Shown in pieces: positions 27,636 through 36,634 of a stretch of DNA of 64,000 bases. Where the stretch lies: the NCBI RefSeq assembly GCF_002860325.1, contig NZ_PKOJ01000004.1:1-64000 (forward strand), given 5' to 3'. The first letter of the stretch is position 1. Each line of letters starts with the position of its first letter. A model generated the notes under the pieces. That model saw only the letters and a program-made list of their open reading frames with translations. It did not search any database and was not told the origin of the DNA. A program made the translations under genes and the position numbers. This DNA comes from Neptunicoccus cionae. Its GTDB lineage: Bacteria; Pseudomonadota; Alphaproteobacteria; Rhodobacterales; Rhodobacteraceae.

Positions 27636-28811
27636 TTGTCAGATAGAATTACCACAATTCTGAATGCCGCCCGCAGACACGCAAAAGAAGTAATCGCGCC
27701 GAATGTGGATGCTTGGAATGAAGCCCGAAAATGGCCACGCGATGCCTCTGATCAAGCGGGAGCCGCCGGCTTGACAGGGCTTTACGCTCCAGAAGCCTAT
27801 GGCGGTCAGGGATTGCCTCTGTCCGAAGCGATACAGGTGTATGAAGAACTTGGCGTCGGAGACGGGGCCTATGCCTTTGCCCTGTCGATGCACAATATCT
27901 GCACCTATGCGGGATGTGGCTATGGGACGGAGGCTTTTAAGGAGGCTTGGGCGCGGGATCTGACGGCGGGGCGCAAGCTGGCGAATTTTGCCCTGACCGA
28001 ACCACAATCCGGTTCCGACCCGATGAACATGTACACAAAAGCCACGATCAACGGCGACGGAACCTGGACGATCAACGGGGCAAAGGCCTGGGTCAGTCTC
28101 GCGACCGAAGCCGATATATACTTTGCGGTGGTTAAAACCAGTGATGTGCCCGGACACAAGGATATGGCGATGATTGCTATTCCTGCGGATGCGAAAGGCG
28201 TCAGCTTTGGCCCGCTCTACGATACGCCGTCTTACCGGTTCATGCCGCTTGCGGAAATGTATCTCGACGAAGTTGTTGTCAGCGAAGACAACATCATTCT
28301 GCCAATCGGGCAGGGGCTGCAGGGATCGCTTATGGCGATTGACATTGCACGGGTGTCTATCGCCGCGGGATGTTGTGGCTTGATGCAGGCTGCCCTTGAT
28401 ACGGCGCTGTCTTATTCCAAGAATCGTAAAATGTTCGGCGGAAAGAACCTCGACCTTGATGGCATCCAGTGGATGCTTGGAGAAGTATCAACCGAACTCG
28501 AAGCTTCAAAACTGCTCTACCGCAAAGCTGCCGAGGCGCTTGGCACAGATGATGGTCCCCTTATGGCGGCTCACGCGAAACGGTTCGTACCCGATGCTGC
28601 TTTGAAAGCAGCCAATACCTGTTCTCAGGTATTGGGCGGGATGGGGCTGTTGCAACCCTACGGATTGGATCGCCTGTCCCGTCTTGCACAGATGTTAAGG
28701 ATCGTTGACGGAACCACTGAAATCAGCCGGTTGGTGATCGGACGCGCATTGCAGAAACGAGCGGCCTGCCTCCCTGATCTGCTAGTGCCAAAAGGATATG
28801 GTGAGACCTGA
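27636..28811 (+). CDS. Acyl-CoA dehydrogenase
   Basis: A 391-residue FAD-dependent acyl-CoA dehydrogenase. Landmarks are LTGLYAPEAYGGQGLPLSE, the flavin/substrate segment FALTEPQSGSDPMNM, GAKAWVSLATEAD, SRKMFGGKNLDLDGIQWML-type helix text (here beginning SKNRKMFGG), and the C-terminal NTCSQVLGGMGLLQPYGLDRL followed by RIVDGTTEISRLVIGR. It starts at TTG 27636, supported by GGAG (27626-27629) six bases upstream; no nearby ATG fits. The AraC regulator lies 175 bp upstream. It probably oxidises a short or branched acyl-CoA; chain length is not predictable here. Confidence 0.9.
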   Translation: MSDRITTILNAARRHAKEVIAPNVDAWNEARKWPRDASDQAGAAGLTGLYAPEAYGGQGLPLSEAIQVYEELGVGDGAYAFALSMHNICTYAGCGYGTEAFKEAWARDLTAGRKLANFALTEPQSGSDPMNMYTKATINGDGTWTINGAKAWVSLATEADIYFAVVKTSDVPGHKDMAMIAIPADAKGVSFGPLYDTPSYRFMPLAEMYLDEVVVSEDNIILPIGQGLQGSLMAIDIARVSIAAGCCGLMQAALDTALSYSKNRKMFGGKNLDLDGIQWMLGEVSTELEASKLLYRKAAEALGTDDGPLMAAHAKRFVPDAALKAANTCSQVLGGMGLLQPYGLDRLSRLAQMLRIVDGTTEISRLVIGRALQKRAACLPDLLVPKGYGET

Positions 28812-28837
28812 ACCGGAGGCGGTTGATCAGACCCGAT

Positions 28838-29128
28838 TCATCCGGCGCCCGTCTGCGTCCGATGATCGGCAAGGTTGGCGATCTGGCTGTATTGGTCTCG
28901 GGCAAGCATATTTCGCTCGGCACGATCAAGACGGGCGAGCGCTTCTGTGTCGCTGGCGCCCTTTGCGCGCGCTGCCATCCAGACGCGGCGGCAGGATGCG
29001 GGGGACCAGGGAAGGGCGGCCCCCGCGATCCAGCGCCGCAGGGCAGGGGGAAGTGCGTCATAGGCTGCCATCGGGTCAACCGTGCGTCTCCGACGGCGTA
29101 ACGTGGTTGCGCCGAGATTGCGTTTCAT
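28838..29128 (-). CDS. DUF6525-type small basic protein
   Basis: A 96-residue protein with an Arg-rich start ([15 protein letters not shown]) and the conserved core PMAAYDALPPALRRWIAGAALPWSP. I recognise it as a small uncharacterised family common in Rhodobacteraceae (DUF6525). No enzyme motif, signal peptide or membrane segment is seen; the basic N-terminus could contact nucleic acid or membrane. Its ATG overlaps the DUF1826 stop by 4 bp, so it is the last gene of the COG0523-DUF1826-DUF6525 operon and likely expressed under zinc limitation with it. Confidence 0.75.
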   Translation of the reverse strand: MKRNLGATTLRRRRRTVDPMAAYDALPPALRRWIAGAALPWSPASCRRVWMAARAKGASDTEALARLDRAERNMLARDQYSQIANLADHRTQTGAG

Positions 29129-29766
29129 ATGGCCTCCTGCGGATCATGAATCGGATCGAGAACCAACACGAGACGGGTCTCGCCGGTGCCTTCGATCGGG
29201 GGCGAGCGGTGAAGCAGACCGGAGGCAGGGCGCTCGGGCCAATCGGTGCCCCGCAGGACAAAAGGGGCACCGGTCGGCACAGTAAAGACGCGCGACGGTG
29301 CCTCTGTATCTGCGGAAAGACCATACTGCGTGCCAGCTCCGCGATAGGTGCAAATCAACCGTGCTGTCAGGGCGTCAATATGGAACCTGCGGCAGGCGTT
29401 ACTGCTTACGGGCGACAGCCGCATTCGAAGATGCTGGGCTTTCATCACAGCTGCAAAGACATGCGCCAGTGCAGCGATGTCATCAATCAGAAGTGTCCGT
29501 TCGGGACATTCCGGTGTTTTGTGAATTTCGCAAATTTCGGTGACGGCCCTGCGCACATCGCTTGGGCGCAGGATGATGCGCGCGGCGGGCAGAAGGGCGG
29601 GGTCAAGCCCGTCGATCCATCGCTGGAAGCCGCTTGCGGGTTGTCGCCACCATAACACCGCTGCGCACGCACGGTCTCTGATCGCGCCCAGTTCTTCCGG
29701 TGTGTCGCAAACGACGATACCTGAGCTGGCGTTCGCAATGATAGGGGTAGGTGACGGACGGTTCAT
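29125..29766 (-). CDS. DUF1826 protein, possible 2OG-Fe(II)-type fold
   Basis: A 213-residue member of the DUF1826 family. The conserved core is [21 protein letters not shown]. Read as an Fe(II)/2-oxoglutarate oxygenase, it offers HxD at His129/Asp131, a third His at 186 in GLLHRSPP and an Arg at 198 in ETRLVLVL, with the spacing usual for that facial triad and 2OG-binding Arg. That reading is inference; the family has no function known to me. The operon position between a COG0523 GTPase and DUF6525, with 4-bp overlaps on both sides, ties it to metal allocation, probably zinc. Length is normal for the family and the gene appears intact. Confidence 0.8.
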   Translation of the reverse strand: MNRPSPTPIIANASSGIVVCDTPEELGAIRDRACAAVLWWRQPASGFQRWIDGLDPALLPAARIILRPSDVRRAVTEICEIHKTPECPERTLLIDDIAALAHVFAAVMKAQHLRMRLSPVSSNACRRFHIDALTARLICTYRGAGTQYGLSADTEAPSRVFTVPTGAPFVLRGTDWPERPASGLLHRSPPIEGTGETRLVLVLDPIHDPQEAI

Positions 29767-30974
29767 GCCGTTGCCCCTGCTTTTTGCCAGCGGGGAAAAG
29801 GATCGCTCAACTGCGGCAAATCATCGACCCGACTTGCCGCATCCTGTGGCAATAGTGCTGCATCGAGACTTGATTTCAGCGCGGCCCAGTCAATGCCGGC
29901 ACCAATAAAGACGATCTCCTGGCGTCGGTCGCCCCAGGGTTCTATCCAGTGTTGGCTGAGATAGGCCCTTCCGGTTTCATTGTCCGGCCAACGTTCCGGT
30001 GGTACCGTTGCCCACCACGTGCCCAAGGGTTTGACGGAGGATAACGCTCCGGCGAGGCTGAATTCTGCTACCCAGTCTGGCCGCGTTGCCAGCCAGAAAT
30101 GACCTTTGGCGCGGATGACGCCGGGCATAGGCCCGTTTAAAACGGCGTGGATCGCTTCGGGTACAAAAGGCTGGCGTGCGCGGTAGACAAAAGACGCGAC
30201 GCCGTATTCTTCGGTTTCCGGAATGTGATCAGCAAATCCGTAAAGTTCCTTCGCCCACATAGGGTGATCGTGGGCCTTTTCGAAATCAAAAAGTCCGGTG
30301 TCCAGAATTGCGTCAGCGGGCACTTCGGAGTGGGAGGTCTCGATGATACGGGCATCAGCATTCAGGGATCGGATGATCTTGCGCGCCGCATCAACCAGAT
30401 GCGGTGCGGCATCTGCTACTTTGTTCAGGACAATGACATCTGCAAATTCGATCTGTTCGACCAGCAGATCAACAAGGGTCCGGTCGTCCCCGTCACCAGC
30501 GGTATCGCCTCGGTCTTTAAGAAAATCGTGGCTGGAATAGTCGCCAAGCAGATTCACGGCATCAACGACAGTAACCATCGTGTCCAACCGTGCCACATCC
30601 GACAGGCTATCGCCTTCAGCGTCTCGGAATTCGAATGTTGCGGCCACGGGCAGGGGCTCTGATATGCCTGTAGATTCTATCAAAAGTGTGTCGAAGCGAT
30701 CCTCCGCTGCAAGCCGCCGGAGCTCTACCAGAAGATCGTCGCGCAACGTGCAACAGATGCAGCCGTTTGACATTTCGACCAGTGTTTCTTCTGTGCGGCT
30801 AAGATCAGTGTCGGCGCGAACATGATCTGCGTCGATGTTCACTTCGGACATGTCATTAACTATGACGGCTACACGCCGTCCGTCCCGATTGTTCAGAACG
30901 CGGTTCAGCAGTGTGGTTTTACCCGCCCCGAGGAAACCGGAGAGTACTGTTACGGGAAGGCGTGTATCTGGCAT
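29763..30974 (-). CDS. COG0523 GTPase metallochaperone (ZigA/CobW type)
   Basis: A 403-residue G3E-family GTPase. The P-loop is [14 protein letters not shown] (residues 13-26), the metal motif [11 protein letters not shown] has Cys72, Cys74 and Cys75, and the nucleotide motif is VLNKVAD. The C-terminal CobW_C domain includes [22 protein letters not shown] and ends with a helical tail. COG0523 proteins insert or deliver zinc or other metals to client enzymes; the ZigA/YeiR branch is induced by zinc shortage. A Zur-like palindrome lies 64-81 bp upstream of its start. It heads a coupled operon with DUF1826 and DUF6525. The zinc assignment rests on the box and family context. Confidence 0.9.
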   Translation of the reverse strand: MPDTRLPVTVLSGFLGAGKTTLLNRVLNNRDGRRVAVIVNDMSEVNIDADHVRADTDLSRTEETLVEMSNGCICCTLRDDLLVELRRLAAEDRFDTLLIESTGISEPLPVAATFEFRDAEGDSLSDVARLDTMVTVVDAVNLLGDYSSHDFLKDRGDTAGDGDDRTLVDLLVEQIEFADVIVLNKVADAAPHLVDAARKIIRSLNADARIIETSHSEVPADAILDTGLFDFEKAHDHPMWAKELYGFADHIPETEEYGVASFVYRARQPFVPEAIHAVLNGPMPGVIRAKGHFWLATRPDWVAEFSLAGALSSVKPLGTWWATVPPERWPDNETGRAYLSQHWIEPWGDRRQEIVFIGAGIDWAALKSSLDAALLPQDAASRVDDLPQLSDPFPRWQKAGATA

Positions 30975-31037
30975 TGCAGGCTCCGTTGCAGATTATTCAG
31001 GTACCGGAACTTACAAGGTTGGTTATCAAGCGCAATA

Positions 31038-31055
31038 GAAATGTTATAACGTAAC
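31038..31055. promoter_or_regulatory. Zur-like operator upstream of COG0523 operon
   Basis: GAAATGTTATAACGTAAC contains the perfect 8-bp palindrome GTTATAAC (31043-31050), extended to ATGTTATAACGT with one mismatched pair. It closely resembles alphaproteobacterial Zur sites (ATGTTATAACAT core) and stands just upstream of a gene class that Zur often controls. The resemblance is recalled, not computed. Confidence 0.6.
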
Positions 31056-31166
31056 TATGCTTGTTATTGTGTCTGCTGAGAGCGGGCTGTCGATTTGGGA
31101 TACAAGAATCGTATAATAATTGTTATGTTAATTTATAAATTTTGTCCCGCTTGTGACCAGAGAGCC

Positions 31167-31195
31167 GGTCCGGCAGGGAAAATCACTGCCGGACC
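31167..31195 (-). terminator. GC-rich hairpin after MDR oxidoreductase gene
   Basis: GGTCCGGCAG (31167-31176) and CTGCCGGACC (31186-31195) form a perfect 10-bp stem with a 9-nt loop, 20 bp downstream of the minus-strand MDR stop codon. It is the only strong hairpin between the MDR gene and the COG0523 promoter and would insulate them. A T tract is not directly adjacent, so Rho-independent strength is uncertain. Confidence 0.55.
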
Positions 31196-31214
31196 AGTTT
31201 CTTGCAACAGGAAG

Positions 31215-32222
31215 TCAGACCATGTCTTCGATCCCGCCGAGCACTTGTTTACCTATTACCTTACCGCTTTCCTGCCGGAGGTGTGCTGCTTGCAACGCTT
31301 CAACAGTCAACGCTCCACCCCTCTCGGTTATTGTGGATTGCAAGGCGCCCGCGTCAATCATATCGGCGACGCGATTCAACAGATCCCGCTGCGCACCGAT
31401 GTCTTTGGTGCCGAACATCGATCGGGTGAACATAAACTCCCAATGGATACTCAATGCCTTGGGTTTTGCCGCTTTAATGTCAATGGCTTCGGGATCGTCA
31501 ATCAATGCAATCTGGCCCCGAGGCGCGATTAGGTCGATGATTGCGGGCCAGTGCTGATCCGTTGCGGTCAGCGCTGCGACATATTGCGGAGCTCGGCCAA
31601 TTTCGGCAACCTGCGCGGAAAGATCGCCGCGATGGTCAACTACATGATCCGCGCCCATTTTGCGGACCCAATCTTGGGTTTCCGGGCGGGAGGCGGTTGC
31701 AATAACCGTCAGGCCAGTCAGCGCCTTGGCCAACTGTATCAGGATAGAGCCGACTCCACCGGCCCCACCGACTACAAGCAGGGTCTGGCCTGTGCCGTCA
31801 CCTTCCTTCAACCGGAAGGATTCAAAAAGCAACTCCCAAGCGGTGATCGCAGTTAGCGGTATTCCGGCCGCTTCGGTAAAGTCGAGACTGGCAGGTTTGC
31901 GACCGACAATTCGTTCATCAACCGCGTGAAACCGGGCATTCGTGCCCGCCCGTGTGACGTCACCTGCGTAGAAAACTTCGTCCCCGACCGTATAGCCCGT
32001 AACGTCTTTTCCAATCTCCGCAACCACGCCTGCCGCATCAAAGCCGAGCACGCGTGGCCCTGTATCCGGCGCCACGGCTGCACGCAGTTTAACGTCAACC
32101 GGATTGACGGATACACCTTTGACTGCAACCAGAAGATCGCGCGGTCCGATCGTCGGGCGCTCCACACTGACAGGTTCCAGTACTTCGACAGAACCTGCTG
32201 TATTATATCCAATAGCGTTCAT
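31215..32222 (-). CDS. MDR-family zinc-type/quinone oxidoreductase
   Basis: A 335-residue medium-chain dehydrogenase/reductase, in the group annotated as zinc-binding alcohol dehydrogenase family or NADPH:quinone reductase. The N-terminal GroES-like domain has [11 protein letters not shown] and [14 protein letters not shown]; the Rossmann motif is [19 protein letters not shown] (about residues 148-166). The catalytic-zinc Cys and the four-Cys structural zinc lobe of true alcohol dehydrogenases are not seen, so NADPH-dependent reduction of quinones or enones is more likely. It is divergent from a LysR gene 104 bp away that probably regulates it. Confidence 0.88.
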   Translation of the reverse strand: MNAIGYNTAGSVEVLEPVSVERPTIGPRDLLVAVKGVSVNPVDVKLRAAVAPDTGPRVLGFDAAGVVAEIGKDVTGYTVGDEVFYAGDVTRAGTNARFHAVDERIVGRKPASLDFTEAAGIPLTAITAWELLFESFRLKEGDGTGQTLLVVGGAGGVGSILIQLAKALTGLTVIATASRPETQDWVRKMGADHVVDHRGDLSAQVAEIGRAPQYVAALTATDQHWPAIIDLIAPRGQIALIDDPEAIDIKAAKPKALSIHWEFMFTRSMFGTKDIGAQRDLLNRVADMIDAGALQSTITERGGALTVEALQAAHLRQESGKVIGKQVLGGIEDMV

Positions 32223-32302
32223 TCGCTTTTATCCTTTGTTCAAAGTTGTCGCGAAGATAACCCTTGCATAAACCATAAGAAGCAGGTGATTTTAGAATTG
32301 AT

Positions 32303-32319
32303 TATTCGGATCGGGAATA
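32303..32319. promoter_or_regulatory. LysR-type T-N11-A site between MDR and LysR genes
   Basis: TATTC (32303-32307) and GAATA (32315-32319) form an inverted repeat that contains the T-N11-A pattern of LysR operators. It ends 7 bp before the LysR start codon, where binding would repress lysR itself, and could extend control to the divergent MDR gene. Short arms mean chance occurrence is possible. Confidence 0.35.
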
Positions 32320-32326
32320 TAATCGA

Positions 32327-33235
32327 ATGGACACCGACAATTTGCGCCTGTTTGTTATGGCAGCGGAACGCCTGAACATTTCAGGCGCTGGCAGAGAACT
32401 TGGCCTTGCCCCTGCGGTCGCGAGCGCGCGCCTTGCAAAACTGGAACAAGAACTTGGAGTGGAACTGTTGCGCCGGACCACGCGCAAGGTTTCCCTGTCA
32501 CTCGACGGGTCCGATTTCCTGCCCTACGCCCGTGAAATTCTGGCCCAGACCGAAGCGGCCAAAGCGGCATTGGGCGGAAGCGAGACCGGCCCGAAGGGAA
32601 CCTTGCGCTTCGCTGCTCCAAGCAGTTTTGCACAGCGCCATATCATGCCCTTGCTGCCGGAACTTCACAGGCTTTATCCTGATCTGACGCTTGACCTGCG
32701 TTTGTCTGATACACAGATCGATGCGATTGAAGGCAGCTATGATCTGGCCCTGCGGAGTGCGCCACTGACGGACAGCAGCCTTAAGGGTCGCAAGCTTGCC
32801 GAAGACACCCGCGTGCTATGCGCGTCGCCCGCCTATTTGCAATCGCACGGTACGCCCGAAACTCCGGCGCAATTAACGGACCACCGATTTCTTGCCTGGA
32901 TTGATCTTGAACCTCGGGAACTGATTGGTCCGGACAAGGAGGTTTTCAAGCTTGATCCGGCCACCATGACCTGCCGCACCATTGTGAACGATGGCGATGC
33001 ACAGCGCGAAGCAACACTTGCGGGTGCGGGCTTGTCGATCAACTCTCTGTGGAGCGTTTCGGAAGAGCTGGCTTCCGGCAGGCTGGTCCGGCTTTTGCCG
33101 GACTGGAAACTTAACGATAAGTCCGTTTTGTGGCTGGTTTACCCGCGCTCCAACGTTCTGACGCCCAAGACCCGGATATTCATCGACTTCCTGATTGATC
33201 GCCTGAAAAATCGTGCGGATTGGGGCGTTGCATAA
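32327..33235 (+). CDS. LysR-family transcriptional regulator
   Basis: A 302-residue LysR regulator. The N-terminal helix-turn-helix reads MDTDNLRLFVMAAERLNISGA with ELGLAPAVASARLAKLEQELG, followed by LLRRTTRKVSLSLDG. The C-terminal effector domain has GTLRFAAPSSFAQRHIMPLLPE and LALRSAPLTDSSLKGRKL. This sequence style matches the CrgA/AaeR-type subgroup that often controls adjacent oxidoreductases. It is divergent from the MDR gene. The inducer is unknown. Confidence 0.92.
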   Translation: MDTDNLRLFVMAAERLNISGAGRELGLAPAVASARLAKLEQELGVELLRRTTRKVSLSLDGSDFLPYAREILAQTEAAKAALGGSETGPKGTLRFAAPSSFAQRHIMPLLPELHRLYPDLTLDLRLSDTQIDAIEGSYDLALRSAPLTDSSLKGRKLAEDTRVLCASPAYLQSHGTPETPAQLTDHRFLAWIDLEPRELIGPDKEVFKLDPATMTCRTIVNDGDAQREATLAGAGLSINSLWSVSEELASGRLVRLLPDWKLNDKSVLWLVYPRSNVLTPKTRIFIDFLIDRLKNRADWGVA

Positions 33236-33304
33236 TTACGGGGCGACCGTGCTGAACCTGTAACGATGGTTTCGCCATGATCTGCGAAGACAGATTGCCT
33301 CTAC

Positions 33305-34354
33305 CTATCCCTCGCGCCGCCAGTAAGCCGTGCTGAGTTGAGAGGTTTTGTCCAGCCCCAACCCTGCTTTGAAATGTTTACGCAGGGCCTGAGCATTGGA
33401 AAATTCGCCGGCGAAAAACCCGTAGTCCGTAACTTCGGCTCGGGTCAGACGAAGAGCGTGGTCCAGCACCTCGTTTTCAAACACTTCCGGCGGCAGTGCA
33501 TGGATGGTAAGCGGTGTTTCCGGAAAATAGCTTTGCGGCGAAATTCCGTCCGGAAGGGCGACGACTACGTCACCACAAGCCGTAGCTGGAAGGTTTTCAA
33601 GGAAGCGCGCAATCGCGGGAAATCCGGTTCCGTCCGCGGCCAGAAAATAGGACTGTGCCTTCGGAAGGTTTACCCGCCCTGTCGGACCCATCGCGCCAAC
33701 AATTTGGCCGGCTTGTGTATTTTGAGCCCAGCCGGATACCAGCCCTGTACCGTGGCGGACAATATCGATATCGACTTCCTGCACATCGGCGCGGATGTTT
33801 TTCAGGGTGACATATCGTGCATGCAGGGCGTCTTCTCCCTGTGGCCAGACAGGAGCGCCGTTTTCTCCCATGACCGGCCAGACCGGAGTGCGGGCCGGAT
33901 TGAGAGGCATTATCAAGCGCAGGTGGATTCCGTCTCCCTGTAGGCTGTCGATATCCGGATAGTGCAGCGTGACGCGCTGCATACCGGTAAAAAGTATTTC
34001 TGAACGCTTTACAGTCAGCAGCCGGAAGTTTTTTGGAAACTCCCCGACACTTGGCGCAGCACCGGACCAGCGGATTTGCTGCGCTGCATCAGGATCCAGT
34101 TCTGCGACGTGGTGCACAATGCCTTCTTTGGAAAAGATCATTGCATTGTCGTCAGGCGCTTCCAGCCGGATCCGCAAGGCGCTGGATTGAACACTTAACT
34201 CCACCACGTAACCATCCTGCGCAAAGCTGTGGGTGTTATCACCGGACCGGTCAAATACCATGCCGTGGTCATCCAGCAAATGGGACAGAAACCCCGACAG
34301 CAAAGCCTGCGGAGAGTCGAGCGGAATGAGGGTTTCTGCGGTGGCTTTTTGCAT
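33305..34354 (-). CDS. Siderophore-interacting FAD-dependent reductase
   Basis: A 349-residue protein whose C-terminal part (about residues 120-349) is a siderophore-interacting protein: KRSEILFTGMQRVTLHYPD, HLRLIMPLNP, a diagnostic ARYVTLKNIR, DIDIVRHG and SGWAQNTQAGQIVGAMGP. This is the FAD/NAD(P)H reductase fold that releases iron from ferric siderophores in the cytoplasm. The first roughly 100 residues form an extra N-terminal domain resembling DUF2218, seen in many such proteins. An in-frame ATG at 34438 would add 28 residues but lies over the hairpin upstream, so 34354 is preferred; neither start has a strong ribosome site. It is the last gene of the siderophore locus, after the TonB-dependent receptor. 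Confidence 0.87.
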   Translation of the reverse strand: MQKATAETLIPLDSPQALLSGFLSHLLDDHGMVFDRSGDNTHSFAQDGYVVELSVQSSALRIRLEAPDDNAMIFSKEGIVHHVAELDPDAAQQIRWSGAAPSVGEFPKNFRLLTVKRSEILFTGMQRVTLHYPDIDSLQGDGIHLRLIMPLNPARTPVWPVMGENGAPVWPQGEDALHARYVTLKNIRADVQEVDIDIVRHGTGLVSGWAQNTQAGQIVGAMGPTGRVNLPKAQSYFLAADGTGFPAIARFLENLPATACGDVVVALPDGISPQSYFPETPLTIHALPPEVFENEVLDHALRLTRAEVTDYGFFAGEFSNAQALRKHFKAGLGLDKTSQLSTAYWRREG

Positions 34355-34390
34355 GGCGGGCCTGCGGGAGTAAGCGTTGATGATCAGTGG

Positions 34391-34431
34391 AACAAAATAA
34401 CGGGGCGGCGTATTCAATTGCGCCGCCCCGT
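34391..34431 (-). terminator. Strong terminator/attenuator after TonB-dependent receptor
   Basis: ACGGGGCGGCG (34400-34410) and CGCCGCCCCGT (34421-34431) form a perfect 11-bp stem with a 10-nt loop. On the minus strand it is followed by TATTTTGTT, a T-rich tail. It lies 21 nt after the receptor stop and upstream of the reductase gene, so it should end or strongly reduce transcription into that gene. Confidence 0.75.
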
Positions 34432-34451
34432 CTCCCACTACTTCTGAATTG

Positions 34452-36554
34452 TTACCACTTGTGAGAGAGTTTCAGCTGAACCTCCCGCCCCGGGCTGTAG
34501 AAATCTGCATAGAAGCCACCGTAGGCAACGTGCTTTTCGTCAAACAGATTGGTCACATTCGCGGACAGCGTGGTTTTTTCGGTCAGATCATAAGAAACGC
34601 CTGCATCCACGACAAAGAAGCTGCCGGTTTCGCCTGCGGTGTTGCTGTCGTCATAGTAATAGCCACCATTGTAGCGGGCACCCAAGCCGACTGTCAGATC
34701 ACCAGCGCCCACGTTGTCCCATGTCCGGCTTGCCCAGATCGAAGCGATATGCGTTGGCACCAGACCGGGCGTATTGCCTACATTGCCCGAAGTTCCGTTT
34801 TCGACGATTTCCGCATCGAGAAAGCTGTAAGACGCCGTCAGATCATAGGAACCAAACTCTGCTTTAGCTTCCAGATCCAGTCCGCGTACGCGTACTTCAC
34901 CGATTGGTTCACTCAGGAGGGTCACCGGGTTGGTGCGGGTGATGTTGGTTTTGGACAGGTCATAAACCGATGCAGCGAACAGGGCGTTGGTTCCTTGTGG
35001 TCGCCATTTTACACCCAGTTCATATTGCTCGCCCTCTTCCGGTTCAACACCGGTTCCGGCAGGTACAACGGATTGTGCATAGCTGCCGTATACAGAGAGA
35101 TCAGGCGTAATTTTGTAGGTTAGTCCCAAACGGCCCGTTGTCGCACTGACAGATCCGGATTCGACCGTGCCCGCCAGACGATCCCATTCGGTCGTGTCGA
35201 TCCAGTCGTGGCGCAGCCCGACAGAGGCGATGAACTTGTCGCTCCAGTTCAGTTCCTGTTGCAGATAAATCGCCTGACCTTCGGTTTCGGTACGCAGGCT
35301 GGCATACATCGGTACGCTTGTCGGTGCGCCGGTATAGACCGGGTTCGTCAGATCAATTGAGGGTGCGGCTCCGTAGTAGCGCATATCCGAGGCTTCGGAC
35401 TGGGACGCTTCGATCCCGACCAGTGTCGTGCTTTCCACGCCGCCGATGAATGTTTCATAACGCAGGTTCACATCACCGATGACACCTTCATTGGTGCCGT
35501 CACTGGCAAAGAAGGCGCGGTTCACGGTGGTGCCACTTGTTCCGGCCACGTATGCATAGCCGAAATCATCAGCGCTATCGCTGAACCGCAACGTTCCCGA
35601 CAGTTTCAGCCCGTTGCTGAAATCATGGGACCCTATAACGGAAACTGTTGTACGCTCTGTTCCGCGATAGTTGTAATCCGGCTCTCCGAAGAAGGTCGAA
35701 CTCCGGTCAAAATCATACCCGATCGGGAAACCGCCACTGCCCGGAACAGAGTCGCGATCGAGGTGATCCACCAGAACAGTCAGTTCTGTTGCATCGGTCG
35801 GGCGCCATGTCAGGCCGCCTTGTACGAAGACTTCATCATTTTCGGAGTATGGGTATTCCAGCTCCCCTTCGCGCACCAGACCGGTAATGCGATAGGACAG
35901 CGAACCTTCCTTGTTCAGGACATCGCCGAAATCTACGCCCACTTCAGTGGAACCGAAAGAACTCACAGAGGTATAGGCTGAACCGAACCGTTCAGCGCGG
36001 GGTTTTTTGGACACGTAGTTTACGCTGCCGCCCGGATCGGAGACGCCAAAGGTCGCAGAGTTTGCACCTTTGAAGACTTCTACCCGTTCGAAAGCAAACG
36101 GCTCTTCGCGGATACCACCAAAGTTTGCACCCAGCAGCAAACCGTCGCGGTAGGTGTAGGCTTCAAAACCGCGGATGGAGAAATAATCGAAGCGGTCATC
36201 CGCACCATAGCCGTCGGTGGTAGCGCCGGAGGTATAGTTCAGGACTTCTTCGATCGTGTCTGCACCACGCGCGGATATTTCCTCGCTGGTCACAACAGAG
36301 ACACTGGCCGGAATATCGAGAATATCGCCGGACATTTTCCCGCCAGCAGTGATTTCCGTAGCCACGATTGTTTGGGAATCCGGTGCTCCTGCGCCCTCGT
36401 CCGATGCTTCCAGAATAACATCGTCCAGTTGGTAGCGATCCTGTGCGACAGCAAGGCCTGGCAGCAGCGCAGAACAGCAGAGCAGCACAGAACGCAGGGA
36501 ACTGCGGCGGCGGGATCCGAAGGGTGAAAGAGTTCGGGACACAGAGGCCTCCAT
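34452..36554 (-). CDS. TonB-dependent ferric-siderophore receptor
   Basis: A 700-residue outer-membrane receptor. The signal peptide (about residues 1-38, ending GLAVA) is followed by QDRYQLDDVILEAS, where DDVILEAS is the likely TonB box. The plug domain carries ISARGADTIEEVLNYTSGATTDG, the FSIRGFEAYTYRDGLL segment and NSATFGVSDPGGSVNYVSKKP. The 22-strand barrel ends with REVQLKLSHKW, a terminal aromatic residue as required for outer-membrane assembly. Siderophore class cannot be told exactly, but the plug matches FhuA/FpvA-type TonB-siderophore receptors. It lies downstream of the matching ABC importer genes and is energised by the TonB-ExbB-ExbD genes of the same locus. Confidence 0.94.
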   Translation of the reverse strand: MEASVSRTLSPFGSRRRSSLRSVLLCCSALLPGLAVAQDRYQLDDVILEASDEGAGAPDSQTIVATEITAGGKMSGDILDIPASVSVVTSEEISARGADTIEEVLNYTSGATTDGYGADDRFDYFSIRGFEAYTYRDGLLLGANFGGIREEPFAFERVEVFKGANSATFGVSDPGGSVNYVSKKPRAERFGSAYTSVSSFGSTEVGVDFGDVLNKEGSLSYRITGLVREGELEYPYSENDEVFVQGGLTWRPTDATELTVLVDHLDRDSVPGSGGFPIGYDFDRSSTFFGEPDYNYRGTERTTVSVIGSHDFSNGLKLSGTLRFSDSADDFGYAYVAGTSGTTVNRAFFASDGTNEGVIGDVNLRYETFIGGVESTTLVGIEASQSEASDMRYYGAAPSIDLTNPVYTGAPTSVPMYASLRTETEGQAIYLQQELNWSDKFIASVGLRHDWIDTTEWDRLAGTVESGSVSATTGRLGLTYKITPDLSVYGSYAQSVVPAGTGVEPEEGEQYELGVKWRPQGTNALFAASVYDLSKTNITRTNPVTLLSEPIGEVRVRGLDLEAKAEFGSYDLTASYSFLDAEIVENGTSGNVGNTPGLVPTHIASIWASRTWDNVGAGDLTVGLGARYNGGYYYDDSNTAGETGSFFVVDAGVSYDLTEKTTLSANVTNLFDEKHVAYGGFYADFYSPGREVQLKLSHKW

Positions 36555-36558
36555 ATTG

Positions 36559-36595
36559 TTGAGTGAATCAGTTGGTTACTGACTAACCCACTCAA
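36559..36595. promoter_or_regulatory. Nested inverted repeats between ABC ATPase and receptor genes
   Basis: TTGAGTG (36559-36565) pairs with CACTCAA (36589-36595), and inside it GGTTA (36574-36578) pairs with TAACC (36584-36588). They fill much of the 80-bp gap just upstream of the receptor start. They could be an operator for receptor expression or an intercistronic RNA hairpin. Confidence 0.4.
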
Positions 36596-36634
36596 ACAAA
36601 AGGCTCCACCCTTTTCTTAGTGTTTCTATCAGAT

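Noticed and set aside
28798-29655. Plus-strand 285-codon frame
   Set aside because: It is antisense to DUF6525 and DUF1826, which are recognisable families coupled by ATGA overlaps.
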